Assembly: GCF_902686445.1 (NCBI RefSeq)
Contig: NC_062214.1
Span: forward strand, 48,493,454-48,557,453
DNA: 64,000 nt
From: Sciurus carolinensis
Taxonomy: Eukaryota; Chordata; Mammalia; Rodentia; Sciuridae
Reading direction: 5' to 3'
Shown piece by piece: positions 1 to 12,049 of the stretch. Under the pieces are notes generated by a model. It searched no databases. It saw only the letters and a list, made by a program, of their open reading frames with translations, and had not been told where the DNA came from. The position numbers and the translations under genes were made by a program. The number at the start of each line of letters is the position of its first letter. Position 1 is the first letter of the stretch.

Positions 1-2388
1 TTGTGTCAGATGGAAAATTGAGGCCTGGATTTCATGTTTGTTTTCTGGAGATAGACAAAAGGAATGGACATAAGTAGAGTATACCCAGTCAGTCACAAAT
101 TCCTTCTCTTCAACAAAAGCAATTGCCACTATCTACTGATATTTAAGAACCCCATGGACTCCTGCATGAGTGGCCATTTGCAAGGAAATGATGTTTGAAT
201 CAGCAGACCCATCTCTTGCCTTAAAACAAGTGAACAGGAGTACAACCCATCCCCTCCTTAGTCTTCTCTTCAGCAGTTGACTAGGCAAGAAACCCTGAGA
301 GCCATGGTCCAGGCAGCTCTCCTAAGATTCTGCTCCTGTGGATGCTAGTGTCCTAGGAGATGCTAGTAGGCATGCTCTTTAGAGGGAAAATTATGTTCTA
401 CATCACCTTCCTGAGTGTTCACATGCCCCTGGGGTAAGATTCTCTGTTTTCTAAGAACACATCTCTTAGAACATGGTAGGCCACCTGTGTGCAAAATGTT
501 CCTGCTTTAGTGTAAATGCCTTCATTTGCAAATATTCCAAATCCTTTGTGATTGGTTGTTTATCTAAAGCAGGAAATAGGTCACAAAGAATTTGTGTTTC
601 TGTCCACTGTGGTGAACACAGTTACCCAAGCATCCAAAGAATGTTGTATGTGCTGGCAGGTTAATTTCTGCAAGTTTAGTAAAACCGCAGATAAAGATTT
701 GCTAAGGACTTCATACATGTAGAAGCAGTGGGAGAAATTCCACAAGAAAAGCCAAAAATCTTAGCTTATTTAACCTGTCCAGTGTCTCATTTTGCCAGCA
801 CAAAGTCTACCAGGAAATTCCATCTCCCTTGAAGATAACTTTTATTCTAACATTACCTCTGCTTTTCTTTACTTTCCCTGTGGCTAGTGACTTGGAGGGG
901 TTTGCTTGGTACATACAGGGTCATCCTATGGTGCACAAAGACATGAACATTAGAAGTAAGACATGGCTCAAGGGCCAACCCAGAGGCGATTTGAGATACT
1001 TGCTGTAAATAACAGGGCTGCAGGTAGGCAGCAATTGGTTTTCAGTAGACTAGGATTTGGAGAAGAATGTCATCCAATGACACCACTCTGCTTCTGGTTC
1101 TGGGAATACTGAAGTCGGGTACTGGGAGTGGGGTAAAAGGGTTAAATCCTGAACTCTGAACATTTGATCACCTTTTATCTCAGCAGCATCCTTGCAAGGT
1201 TTCAAATAGCAATGAAATTGCATGGAGAACAGTTCTGCTGAATACACATTTATTTTCTCTTGAACTGGTTGGGTCTTAGGGAAAACTTTCTGTTGATCCA
1301 GAGGTAGGGGCAGGGCATGGAGCCAACAGAGCTACTGTTCTCTTTGTCCCTGTCCACCCTAAACTACAGTATTCTGTACCCTTCTGTTCTCCTATCAGAA
1401 AAGGTCTAACCAGGGACAAGAAGCTCTTTTCTCACACACTGAGGGATTCTGTTAACATGCAGAAATTCTTACCAGGCTCCAGGTGTGCCCAGCACAGCAA
1501 TAAAGCCACCCTGCTGAGGAATTCTTTCTGCAGATCAAGCCAAGTCCAGCTATGCTTGAAGTTCTTGCATTTCAGAACAGACTCTGAGCCCCAGATGAGC
1601 ACTTTTTCCTAAAGGCCAAAAGAAATGTAGGATTTTCACTTTGCTCCAGTGGTCTGCAGAAGTGATGGAGATGTAAACACTTCTGTTTTCAATAATGACT
1701 AATTTTAGGATACCCCAAGACAGCACAATCTATGCTGAAATTCTGAGGAGTACCACCATTGCACCTTAATGAATAACATCCCAGTTAAGCTTTTTCCTCC
1801 CCTATTTTATTCTTATGAAAAAATACCCCCTTTTGTATGGCTTTCTTCAGTAGCTAATGTAAGGTTATATTTTAGAAAACTAGGGAATTTGAATAGTTTG
1901 TCCTGTTTCTCATACTTTAGGCCGTGTTTCAGGCTTTGTGATGAGGTGGCCCATAAACAAATATTACCGATGGCTCTGAGTCCTGAGGGACAGCCATTCT
2001 GAAAGTCTCCTTCCCAGGGATCTATCTGCCTTGTTATTAATAAAGATGCTAACAGAATTTTTTTAATTATTCAAGCGGATTGTCCAGTTGGAGAAATCAG
2101 GTTTATTAGGAAGACAGATGCTTCTTCTAGAAGGAAGCCCAGGAAGGACACCACCACCTAAGATATGCGAATCTGCTCCCTCTAGTCTCTGGGCCTGAGT
2201 CAACCTGAGTCTGTCCACCACCCTTCACTGAAATCTTAGTACAATGATTTGACTCAAAATTCTGCTTTCTTCCTAGGTCCAGCTGCTCCCTATGCACTTG
2301 TATCTATAGCAGAATCACCTCACAAAACACCCCCAGATCCAATAGCCATGTCCCTCCTCCCTCATCCAGGATTATTCTTTATCAGAGG
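1..2388. other. Unique-looking intergenic DNA, no gene seen
   Basis: No reading frame here exceeds about 80 codons and none shows a recognisable protein motif. I see no SINE tail, L1 signature or LTR boundary. It could hold old decayed repeats or regulatory sequence that I cannot recognise by eye. Confidence 0.6.
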
Positions 2389-3062
2389 CTGCTTCAGCCC
2401 AACCTGAGTCAGGGAGCCCCAGTCTACCATGTCAGGGCATTCTGACCCTCCACATCAGGGCTCTCAGCTCTCATCCTACTCATGTCAGGTCATCTAAGCC
2501 CACCATGTCAGGGTGTGGGCCCCTTCTCCTGGAAGGAGGCCTACGTGGCATTCTTTTGGGAGACAGACACACTCCCCTCTCTGGTGCTCTGTGAACAGGA
2601 TGTTCTTCTGTGGACTGTAAAACAGTTCTTCTGTGGTCTGTGAGTCTGTCACCTTCTGTGTTCACAGAATTGTTTTTTAATCTGCCAAATAGGTTAGTAA
2701 CTGCTTATGCATGCTTGACCTTTAAGATTTATGGCTAGCTTAACTGCTAGCATATAAAAGACAGTGTTATACACAGTAAAGACAGAAGCAGCTTCCTCTG
2801 TGACAAGTACTCCGTTGCTCCTGAATAAAGTTCTTCTCCTCAGACCTCAGTGCATAGAGACTGAGTTCCTTTTCCATACTTTGCCTCAGGGGTTGGCACT
2901 TGTATAGTGTAACCCACTGATCCTACCTCATAGTTACAACCGCATGCAACATCAGGGCAACTCAGCCCACCATGTGAGGACTCTCATCCCACTCAGATCA
3001 GGACACCCAAACCTACTATGCCAGAGTTCTCAGCCCTTCTTGTGTTGGGGCTCCAAGCTCAA
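2389..3062. repeat. Degenerate tandem repeat, interrupted by an LTR
   Basis: Phrases of the type CCCACCATGTCAGGG and CTCAGCCC recur every roughly 25-30 bases at 2389-2513 and resume at 2952-3062 (for example CAGCCCACCATGTGAGGAC). The array is diverged, so unit length and copy number are approximate. The middle (2514-2951) is an inserted LTR. Confidence 0.6.
2514..2951 (+). mobile_element. Solo LTR of an endogenous retrovirus, 6-bp TSD
   Basis: The 438-bp element starts TGTGGGCC and ends GCATGCAACA, the TG...CA ends expected of an LTR. TCAGGG lies immediately on both sides (2508-2513 and 2952-2957), an exact 6-bp target duplication. Inside are a TATA-like box (CATATAAAAG near 2750) and an AATAAA polyadenylation signal near 2824, in the right order for U3-R on the + strand. 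A 6-bp duplication is typical of class II (ERVK-type) elements, so that class is an inference. No internal retroviral region is present, so it is a solo LTR. Confidence 0.8.
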
Positions 3063-5027
3063 TTTCTTAGCATCCCTAAACCCACTGCCCACTTCCTTAC
3101 AGACGTGATGGGTTTGCTGCTTTTCTAGAATAAAAACAGATTAGATTCAGGTCAGTTCCTCTGATGCTTGAAACTGGCTCACAAACCCTAGATAACCTGT
3201 AGAATGCATGACCAGAAGGTGCTGCTGAATTCACACCAAATTTCATCAGAAGTCACTTTAGACTGTGCAAAATATGAGCAGATCTGGTAAATCAGCCACA
3301 CTTGTAATAAATAAATTCCATGACAGTCCTTTAGTACTGGTTCTTCTGATTGGTAAAAACAAGTTGTGAAGAACCTTTTTATTCAGCAGTTCTCCTCCTT
3401 TAAAAACAAGAACCTTGAAGGCAGAGATCAGTTGTCACAGGCGAGAATAACAAGTCCTTCATGCAGATGGGAAATGACAATCTTGCAGGAGTGGATAGTT
3501 GATATTCAGGCTCCATCTTTATTTTCTCTGACTAATGGGGCTCATTGCCGTTGTTCTCACACAGAGGCCCCAGCTATTAGTTAATGGTGAGCTGTAAAAC
3601 ACTCTGCAAATATGCAGTGCTAAGTAAGATGAGGAAAATCAATATTTGTTCCAACTACGCTTTTTTTAGCTCTGCATAATATAAGTGATTTTAATTTCAA
3701 AAACCCATGACTTTGAGAGAAGAATAACCAAACACTACACACTTGCTGATTTTGGACATCAAGACAGAGAGTAGATGAGTAACTTTTGAATCTCAAATTA
3801 TTTTAATATGAGTCAGTCCTTTTCTTCCTTTAATGTGTCTAGAATTAATGCCACAGGACAGACAAATGGGAAACCCTAGGCCCACTAAAAATAAAAATAA
3901 AAGCAGAAGCAAACTGAAGCCAGAAAATGGATGAGTTATGCAGCTGAAATGGGTTTCAAGAAAGCTTTGATTCCTCACTTCTGGTTGATTTATCACCTGT
4001 GGTGATAAAAGTGTGAGGTCAAGCTGCCCAGCCCATTAGGGCCCCGAGTTAAAGTGGAAAAACCAAGGACAAGACCACGGACAAGACTGTGACCAAAGAC
4101 TGTAAAAATTGGAAAGAGTAGAGAAAGAAGCCAAGAATATCTAGAAAATTTTCAAATATTTAAGGCAGCAGAGTACCCCTGAGCCCCAGACTGTATGGTC
4201 ACATTAAGCTTCCTGCTGTCTGTGCTGGGACTTGAAACTGCTGCCTGGTCCTGACCTCATTCTCTGACAGACGCTCATCCCTCAAGCTGCACAAGGGGGC
4301 TGCCACTTCTTGACATCTGTATGGACTCAGCCTGGAGGGGCCTTGAGCACTCTGTTTCTAATGAAAATCAATCACGAGAAAGATAAAACCATTAGATGAA
4401 CAAAGAATAGATTTCACCAGGACTAAGAAAATCTGTTGACAGCCATGAGCTTAAGGATTTAGTTAAGTCAGAACACAATAGCCTCCAAGTTCTAGTGAAA
4501 GTACTCTTTTAAGTTTGGTGCTGCCCTCCAAAATGAGAGGATGTCCTTGGCAACCTAACATGGCTTCTCTATACTTAGGTGACCACAGATTATATGTCTT
4601 GTAGACTGAAAGTCAGAAAAAGTCAGAAAATCTTCCAGAAATCTCAGAGTTAAAAAGATAAACAAAGACAGAAGAGTAAGGAGGTAGAAAAATGTGATTA
4701 AAAACAGTATTGTGACAGCCCAGAGCAGAATTTGGTGATTGCGTTTCCCTTCAGAGTTCAACTGTAGCATCTAGTCTTACCAAGAAACCATTCCAACAGC
4801 ACGTGTTGGGGGTTATGCTGTTTAAACCATGTGACAGAAGCTAGTAGAACTGTCCTCAGGGAACTCATGGTCTACAGGTGGAGATACAAGAAGGACTTTG
4901 GGCAAGGCATTTTTACAAATATAAACAGCCCCCATGAATCCTGAGTGCTGCTTGAGCTAAGTTTTGAAGTAGGGACAGAATTTTGGCAAACAGGGAGGAG
5001 AAAGGAGATGCTATCCAACAAGAATAG
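3063..5027. other. Intergenic, no gene seen
   Basis: No recognisable coding sequence, RNA gene or clear mobile element. Only short frames of about 70 codons occur. A short imperfect duplication (GGACAAGACCACGGACAAGAC, near 4068) is the only local structure noted. Confidence 0.55.
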
Positions 5028-5441
5028 TGTGAACACATCTTGGGTAAAACAGTCCTTTCCTCTTTCCCTTGATCCATAAACCAACATCTAATTCTCAGAA
5101 GCTCTGCACTATTGACTTCTCTCCACCTTTTGGGGGGCTTGTTATGGAATGAGGAAGAACCTCCCTGACCGACTTTGGGTTCAGAAGCTTTCTCTTACAG
5201 GGATCATGTATATCTCCTAGACAAAATAGGAGGGTAACTCTTTTAAAAAAAGAGGAAAAAGCCCCAATGCTAGGATGGGTCTAAGATGATGTCAAATAAC
5301 CTATAAATATTGTGAGAAACTGTGGATCAGGGCTCAGAATTTGGAGTTTTTGTTTTCCTCTGTGTCTGCCAGCGTAAAATAAAGTTCTCCTCCTCTCGGA
5401 GTGTTGCTTGCTGCTTCTTGACCAGTCTGTTTCCTGCAACA
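5028..5441 (+). mobile_element. Probable solo LTR
   Basis: A TATA-like box (CCTATAAATATT near 5300) is followed by GTAAAATAAAG near 5375, then a pyrimidine-rich stretch ending CCTGCAACA, the promoter, poly(A) signal and U5 order of an LTR. The right boundary at 5441 is reasonable. The left boundary at 5028 rests on a possible 4-bp duplication ATAG (5024-5027 and 5442-5445), which could be chance. An alternative start is TGTTATGG at 5140. The class is not settled. Confidence 0.5.
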
Positions 5442-5745
5442 ATAGCACTTTCTTTGTTTCATGAGGTTTAGGACAACTCATGTTCTCTATGCAACTGGAA
5501 TATTGAAGGATGTTCTTAACCCTAGCTGAGTCTGGTGGGAACTTCCTGTTATCTCAGAATTTGGAGGTAGAAGGGAACCTTAATCCCCGCAACTATCCTG
5601 CTGTCTCTCCGTGTTGGATAGGTGAGGGGGACACAAGCCCTGGAAAGCTTTTTTTTTTTTTTTTAAATAAGTATCTGAAAAATCCAGTGTGGGTCTCAAC
5701 TTCTTGCATAAAGTTTAAATTTTTTCCCATTTAAAGGGTTTGGGA

Positions 5746-6510
5746 TGGACTGGAAGTATGACTCAATGGTAGACCACTCGCCTTCCACACATGAGGCACT
5801 AGGTTCTGTAAGCAAAAATAACCAACCTGGTTTCAGCATCTGACAAAAGCAGACCCCAAGCTAATCAGCAGGCTTTTCTTTCTGCTACAGCAGAGTCAAT
5901 CAATCAGGCATGAGAGGACTTATTTTCTAGATACAGAAATGGCCTGCAGGTTACAGAATAAGTCTGAGTTTTATAGTTTAAAATGAGGGTAAATTAATCA
6001 TTGGAAACTGCAGACATGCCATTGGGACAGTCAGGGAACAAATTATGCAAGTTAAAATTTTAACTCAGGAAGGCAGTTGTAAAAAGTTTGAAATTCATTG
6101 TTATCAGAAAAGATAGGAGCTCAGATCCCTAGAGGTGAATACTCAAATCCCAATCATTGCCTTTCTTTTTCCTCTGGGACTCATTGTTTCCCAAAGCGTC
6201 ACTATTTTCTTTTCTCCTTCCAGGACTCATTGGCAATGGGAAAGGGTATAAATCCAGGGCCCAGCTTTTCAGAATCTGCCTTCTCCCTTCAGGGCCCTTT
6301 GTTCCTGAAAAAGGATTTACTGGGAGAGGTAATGTTTGACTAATTTCCCTCCCTCCTCCCGAGCCACACTGTCTTTTCATTTTTTTCGGGAGAGCTGTCT
6401 CGTAGGAATATTTTTTCCATAACGCTTCAGGTTTGATCCTCAGCACCAGCACATATAAATAAATAAATAAATAAAAATAAAGGTATAAAAATATTTTTAA
6501 AAAATAAATA
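5746..6510 (+). mobile_element. ID SINE (tRNA-derived) split by an LTR
   Basis: The left part (5746-5806) reads as a diverged ID head with an A-box-like stretch and the motif GAGGCACTAGGTTC. The right part (6430-6510) continues GGTTTGATCCTCAGCACC and then an AAAT-rich tail. Together they rebuild one SINE whose pol III B box is cut by the LTR at 5807-6429. The outer duplication is AAAGGGTTTGGGA (5733-5745) against AAAGGGGTTTGGGA (6511-6524), a normal L1-mediated TSD. The SINE is therefore older than the LTR. Confidence 0.8.
5807..6429 (+). mobile_element. Solo LTR inserted in an ID SINE
   Basis: The 623-bp segment begins TGTAAGCA and ends ACGCTTCA. It is flanked by GGTTC (5802-5806) and GGTTT (6430-6434), a 5-bp target duplication with one C-to-T change at what was a CpG in the SINE B box. 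A TATA-like box (GGGTATAAATCC near 6245) points to + orientation. No clear AATAAA was found, and no internal retroviral sequence is present. Frames of up to 139 codons here are chance products. The family is not identified. Confidence 0.75.
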
Positions 6511-6524
6511 AAAGGGGTTTGGGA

Positions 6525-7388
6525 GAAGTTAGTTGTTTCATAAGACAAAGCTCATGTTGGTATAGAGATATACTCAGGGAGAACCTCAGGTCATCAGACA
6601 CAGAGAACTCAACCTGTCAAGAATCCAGGCACAACTATGGACAGTGGGTCCAAGGTATGACTCTGCAGATGATGAGCCCTGGGGTCAGAGAGGCCCCAAC
6701 AGTGAAGCAGATTTAATGAACTTGTGGAGATTAGAAATAAAAGCAACAAAGAAATCTATAGATTCACCATGTTGTAAGAGAACTGCTTTTCGAATTTAAA
6801 TCAGATAATGTCCGCTTCCTGTTTAAAACCCTCCGGTGGGCACTCACATCAATCAGGATTCTGTCTAAACACTGTGTCTCCTACAGGAAACACCTTTCCA
6901 TCACATTGCCTTAACCCATCCCTCTCACCTCCCTTCCCTCACTCATAGCTTCTGCCCCTCTGGATATCTTGCAGCAGTACTGTGTTCTTGCAGAATGCGT
7001 TCTTCTCATGGGCAGCTGGGTCAGTCTTGCTGTCGTGCCACTTGGCACACCCTGCACCTGGCCAGACTCAGCATGTCTCCTGGGAGGAGAATGGAACTCT
7101 GGCTTCCTCTGGAGCCCCTTGCGAGTGAAGGTGCCTGTGGAACCTCGTTTCCAAGTGCAGGTTTGATAGAAAAGCAGACCTGCGGATAGGATTTTGCTGA
7201 CTATAGGGTGACAGGACATGGAAGAAGGTCCTGGCAGTCTTATGATAAAAAGATGAACATTATTCTAGAGACTCATGTCAGGAGCTCCACTCCAAGTTGG
7301 GGGGAACACAAGTCAGTGCCTAGAAGTCTTGATGTTTCTAAAGGTGAACTAAGAAGGGCTCCCAAGAATGTGTTGGGGGTGAGGGAGA
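6525..7388. other. Intergenic, no gene seen
   Basis: Several overlapping frames of 60-100 codons occur on both strands around 6910-7220, but none carries a recognisable domain and they overlap antisense to one another. I treat them as chance. Confidence 0.5.
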
Positions 7389-7850
7389 TGTAAAAGGGTG
7401 TAGGCAACCAGGGCAAGATGGCAACTAAGGAGGTCAGGGGTAGGGCCAAAGGAGCATGGAGAGGGTCTTCTAATAAGGTCAACTTCCTGGTTGACAAAAG
7501 TGCTTATGAACACAAGTGGGGACCCAGTCAGACACTTTGATACCTGCGCTTCTAAGCGGGGAATCCAATAGAGAAACTGAAACAGATGTGTGAACAGAGG
7601 GGGCACCAATCAATAATAGTGAAGAGAGCGTGGACAGCAGAGAAGATAAAGGAGGAAGTTCAAGAGACCATAAAAAGAACATGGCAAAACTGCCCCACCA
7701 GCTTCCCTGCTCTAGGGCTCCTTCTCTTCAGAGAAGTCTGTCTCTGTCGCTTTTACAATAAACCTGCTGCTTGCTTGCTATCTGTGTGTCTTGTTCTTCA
7801 ATTCTTTGCTGAATGGGAATAATGAACCCAGCACCCCTAGGAGGTAACAG
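7389..7850 (+). mobile_element. Possible solo LTR, boundaries uncertain
   Basis: The 3' part reads like R-U5 of a class I retroviral LTR: TTTTACAATAAACCTGCTGC near 7750, then a T/G-rich stretch with CTTGTTCTTCAATTC near 7790. Its layout resembles the LTR on the - strand at 12050-12602. No target duplication could be fixed, so both ends are approximate. Confidence 0.4.
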
Positions 7851-9374
7851 GAGGACAAGGAGGAGGGAAACTGGCCACTTCTCTTATCTCCAATTTTGGG
7901 TGGGAATCAAAGCACAAAGACCTTGGTTGTGAAGTCGTATTTGGAAAACATCTGAAGAAACCAGTTGGTCTGCAGTCTGTCCTGTACATATTCCTGCAGC
8001 TTACAGGTGCTACCCAGCATTCTGTCCCACTGAGGAGTGCATGAGTCATAAAATGTCCAAACTCTCCCCAGTAAGTCTTCCAAGTTCTTTCTTTGGAATC
8101 TTTAGAATCAGAAAGCAGTGTGCTGGGGCCTTTGCAGCACTGGTGTTGAACAACCACCTAACTCCTTTCTGACCGTGGGTTCTTCAAGGACCTACAACTG
8201 GAGGATGAGGCTAGGGTGTGGTCTGCCTGCTCAGTCCACGTGCAGGGCACTCAGGACTCTTGCCACACATGACTGTGCAGCACTTCCTCTCCATGTGGCT
8301 GACAGATTTTGTATTGCTGACAGATGCTAGAGGGAAAAGAGAGGAGGGAAAATATCCACCACAAGGAAATCTTAAATTTAAATTTAAATGTGGAACCATT
8401 TGAATCCCTCTAGGAACTGAGACTTCAAAATTGAAGCTCTGAGGTACATCTTTGGGATAATACCTTTCACAGTTTTAGAAAAATGTAAGTGCCTGAGAGC
8501 ATTAAAACAAGGCAATTTTTTATAGAGGAATGAACTTATGGTAAATCCATGATTAATAGATTTCTCAAAAGTCTGAGAGTGACCAGTCTGGAGGAAGAAA
8601 TGGGGTTGGGGAATAAGTCTGATCATGGGGCTTATTGATTTACAGCTAGTCTCTTTTTCCTTCCCTTGTGTCTCCCTTCTACCTATCCCTATTCCTTTCC
8701 TCTAACCTCTATACAGGCCACTGATATTTGAACTGGATTAAACAGTGTCTGCTTCTCTGGCCTTGATAAAGTGGCATGTTTAAGACCTGAGCCCCTTCCT
8801 AAGTCTTTCGGCCCAAGAACTGCAGGACTGAGTGAGAGTGTGTGAGCTGTCATGCGTGGCCCACCTGCTATTAATATATCCCTCACCTGCCTTAAATTGA
8901 GCCCCTTTGCCCTCTGGGGAAAGAAAGGAGAAAACAACAGCTTCTCTGTGAAGTCAGTAATTCTTGGCCACCCACTATTGTGATAGCTCAGCTCACCAGA
9001 GATCATAGTCCCACAGGGCAGGGCAAATGCTGCCACCTCCTCCTGAATAACATGAAGTTCTGTCCTATTTCTATTCCCGCGGATGGATGGGCAAGGTGAC
9101 CACAGCAAGACAGATTTCCTAGGCAACTGCTGTTAGTCATTGAGAAAAATCCAGTGATCTGTCAGAGAAATCAGGTTCCCTGTTTGGGGGAAATTCTTCC
9201 TTCACAGCACTCTGGAGTCTCAACTGATCCCCACCCAGCCTTACTTCAGGGCAGGCCAGGGCACCTCTTCCCTAAACCATCTTCTGAAGGTCCAAAGAGC
9301 CAGGTAGGAGCAATTTACACAGTGATCTTGGGACAGAAATTTAGCTTCTTTGTTTTATTTGCCCATTATATACT
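7851..9374. other. Intergenic, no gene seen
   Basis: No convincing coding, RNA or repeat feature. The 145-codon - strand frame at 8689-9126 has no recognisable motif or gene context and is probably chance. Confidence 0.5.
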
Positions 9375-9677
9375 GTGACATAAGTTGCAATGGGTTATAG
9401 TGGAGGGGGAAAAAAGTTTGCTAATACCTACTATTGGCATAAGATCTGCTATTTTGCTGCCGCCATTATTCTCCCTCCCCCACACCACTTTACAACTCAG
9501 ACTGTTAGCCCACAAATTTCCTAGATTGTTAGCCTGCGAACCTCTTCACCAGTCATTGATCCATTGTTATTAGCCTGCGAAATTCCACTACTTAAGAATA
9601 GCTCCCCCACCATTCTCTCCTCACTTTCATTCACTCTCTCTCTCTCCCTGGCTCTCGCTCTTATGTGCTGTCTCTCA

Positions 9678-9744
<67 letters not shown>

Positions 9745-9816
9745 CCTGCAGGGAGACACTCTTGTTTGAGTTCCCGCATCTGGAGTGGTTTCTGGGTGCT
9801 TCCACCTACAGCAACA
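9375..9816 (+). mobile_element. LTR with an expanded CT/CA microsatellite
   Basis: The core (CTATTGGCATAAGATCTGCT near 9431 through CCTGCAGGGAGACACT near 9747 to GGTTTCTGGGTGCTTCC) matches, in reverse complement, the segment at 13118-13668. Both end in an ACA triplet and carry a pyrimidine-rich tract just before CCTGCAGGGAGA, where R would lie. The layout resembles the LTRs at 10642 and 23211. The left boundary is poorly defined and no target duplication was found. Confidence 0.6.
9681..9744. repeat. (TC)n then (AC)n compound microsatellite
   Basis: About 42 bases of TC followed directly by about 22 bases of AC, inside the LTR. The neighbouring segment 9636-9680 is also CT-rich. Confidence 0.95.
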
Positions 9817-9990
9817 CCTACCACAATACAAGAAGTGTGCTATAGGACACTTAGATCCTAAGTCCTTTCCTGAAGTAAGGGGAAATCAACAGCAGAATGA
9901 AGGGAAGGACTCAAAACCAAATCTCGGATTCCAAAGGCCCACTTGGATCCTCAGTTTGGAGATAAGTCAAACTCACTGTACTATTGTTGC

Positions 9991-10420
9991 TGAAGGTTCT
10001 GTCCTTGTCCCCAATGCCAAACCAAAAACAAGGGCATGGTTTTGAGAAAAAGGTAAAAGAAGGCTTATTGCTTTGCTAGCAAAGGAGAAACACAGGGGAC
10101 TTCTGTCCCAAAGGCTGTGATTCTGCCTATCAGCAGGAACAGGGTCCTTTTAAAGAGGTGACTCAAAGGCTACATTCCACCTGTTCTCTGTCTGGGGTTG
10201 TAATTCACTCATTAATTTGGGAAATAGTCATTTCTGAGATCTTCTGGTACCATCCCCAAAGTCTGGATTACTTCATTCCTATGGTGGGTGTGTATCCAGA
10301 GACAGATAACTCTGCCTAGAATGGGGAAGAAAGGTAATCCCCTGAGATTAGGGACAGGGAGAGATTAGGGAGGATCCAGGAGAGAGGAAGAGAAAGAAAC
10401 ATGTCCATTTAAAAAATAAG
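9991..10420 (-). mobile_element. Possible LTR, low certainty
   Basis: Read on the - strand, the segment has a TTTAAAAGG TATA-like box, an AATAAG-type signal near 10060, then CTTTTTCTCAAAACC and ends CAGAACCTTCA. This is LTR-like order, but no flanking duplication supports the ends. Confidence 0.35.
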
Positions 10421-10523
10421 TTGCAGTGGCAGAGCAGCAAGGGTTATATTCAAAGCAAAAAGTGTACCACTGTTATACTATTAAGATGGTAGGGATGTGG
10501 GTTGTTTATGTGTATGTGAGCAC

Positions 10524-10524
<1 letters not shown>

Positions 10525-10563
<39 letters not shown>
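10525..10563. repeat. (GT)n then (GA)n compound microsatellite
   Basis: Nine to ten GT dinucleotides pass directly into about ten GA dinucleotides. Confidence 0.95.
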
Positions 10564-10641
10564 TTGATAGAGACAGACAAAGATAGAGGGGGAAAGAAGA
10601 GAAGGGAATAGACAGAGGGAAAAGAGAAGTAAGTTGCCCTT

Positions 10642-11030
10642 TGTAATGTACAAAGCTGCTCTCCTCGCCCTTTTCGGTGCAGTCATTTTCCCTGCCTCCC
10701 AACTACTGTCAGTCTGTTAACATCCTAGCTAGCTATTGGTTCATCAGTCAGCTTGCAAGTATCCTTCCCCGTTATTGGTCCCCTGTTAGCCTGGTGGAAT
10801 CCAACTGCTTCAGGATAGCTACCCCCGCCATCTTTTCTCATGCTTCTCTCTCTCCTACTCACTTTCTCTATCCTCCTCGCTTTTCCACTCTCTCTAGCGC
10901 ATGCCCTTTCTTGTTCCCTTTCTTTTCCTCCCATTTTCTCTCTTACCCTGCAGGGAGACACTTTGTTTGCTTAATAAACTCCCTTATGTGATTTCCTGTG
11001 TCCGGCGTGGTTTTCGTGGGATCCCTTACA
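10642..11030 (+). mobile_element. Solo LTR, same family as 23211-23586
   Basis: It begins TGTAATGTACAAAGCTGC and ends GGGATCCCTTACA. It contains CAGCTTGCAAGTATCCTTCC, a pyrimidine-rich block, CCTGCAGGGAGACACTTTG and TTAATAAACTCCC (poly(A) signal). Apart from small substitutions and one short length difference it matches 23211-23586 along its whole length, so both are recent members of one family. The flanks (CCCTT left, CTGAG right) do not form a duplication, unlike the other copy. Confidence 0.85.
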
Positions 11031-11990
11031 CTGAGAGCTTGAACCCTTCTCTGAGGCTCCTCCTTTACATCTGAGACTGAGGAGTGACACCAGTAAGATG
11101 GCAGGATAGGAAGCTCCAGGCCCTTGACTCCATCGAAAAAATAAAATAAAACAAATAGAGACAGGCTAAATGAGCCTTAAAGGAGCTCCAGAAAAGAGTA
11201 AGGAGGTCACAGGAACCAAGCCCATTTAAAAAGTAAACACTTTCAAAAGCATAGGAAATGTGGCACCCTCACTCTTCAACCTCCATGGCCTGTGGAGTCT
11301 TAGTCTGGAGGAAGTGGAAGTCCAGTTCCTAATTTCTTCGTCCTATCACTAGGGAGAGGAGCAGGTCTTATTTGAAGAGGCCTTTCCTGTCTGGGTGTGC
11401 TGGAAGAATTAGTTTCTGTTTTGCTCAACTCAGAGCTCAGAATGGGAGAAGCAGTTTCACTCAGATTTCAGGTAGGAAATAGCTGTAAAAAGCAGCAGGA
11501 ATTGTTCTTAAAAGCTGCAGGGAAGCTATAGAGAGTTCAGATGCCTGGGGCAACAGATTACAAGTGGAGGCATACAACAGACCATCTAAGGCCTTGAGAA
11601 GCAGCAGGGTGAGACTTTGGGGGAGTTAAGACATTTAAAAGGAGCCATGTATACTGGAAAATTGTGAAAGCCACAAGCAGGCTGAGTAGACACATGCTCA
11701 GGAAAGACCTGAGAAGACCTTTAGCTATTCCTTGGGCTGTCTCCAAAGCTCAGAACATGCCCTACTAATTAATGAAGATTTTTTCCAGTACATATCCAGC
11801 AGGTAAATACTTGGAGAAGTGGTGATTTTTAAAATCTCCTGTTCTCAACAATAACAACAACCCCTCCCCCAAATACAAATCATTCAAGAAGTAAAATAAG
11901 AGGCAGAATTTGTTCCTGAAGAAAAATGCAAACTGTAACCAAAAGAGAGCAGATGTGACTACATTAACATCAAACAAAAATACATTTTAT

Positions 11991-11992
<2 letters not shown>

Positions 11993-12022
<30 letters not shown>
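11993..12022. repeat. Poly(A) run of 30 inside an L1 fragment
   Basis: Thirty consecutive A residues at a place where L1 ORF2 normally has a short A-rich codon stretch. It is not followed by a TSD, so it looks like expansion of an internal A run, not a retrotransposon tail. Confidence 0.9.
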
Positions 12023-12026
<4 letters not shown>

Positions 12027-12049
12027 TTACAAGAGACCAAGAAGGACAT

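Noticed and set aside
6129..6548. 139-codon - strand frame
   Set aside because: It spans the LTR, the LTR-SINE junction and the ID tail, so it cannot be an old gene.
8689..9126. 145-codon - strand frame as a gene
   Set aside because: No motif, no splice or promoter context, and the length is possible by chance in a less AT-rich stretch.
9521..9845. Two 93-94-codon frames rich in Arg-Glu or Ser-Leu
   Set aside because: They are read through the CT/CA repeat in opposite strands and have no independent support.
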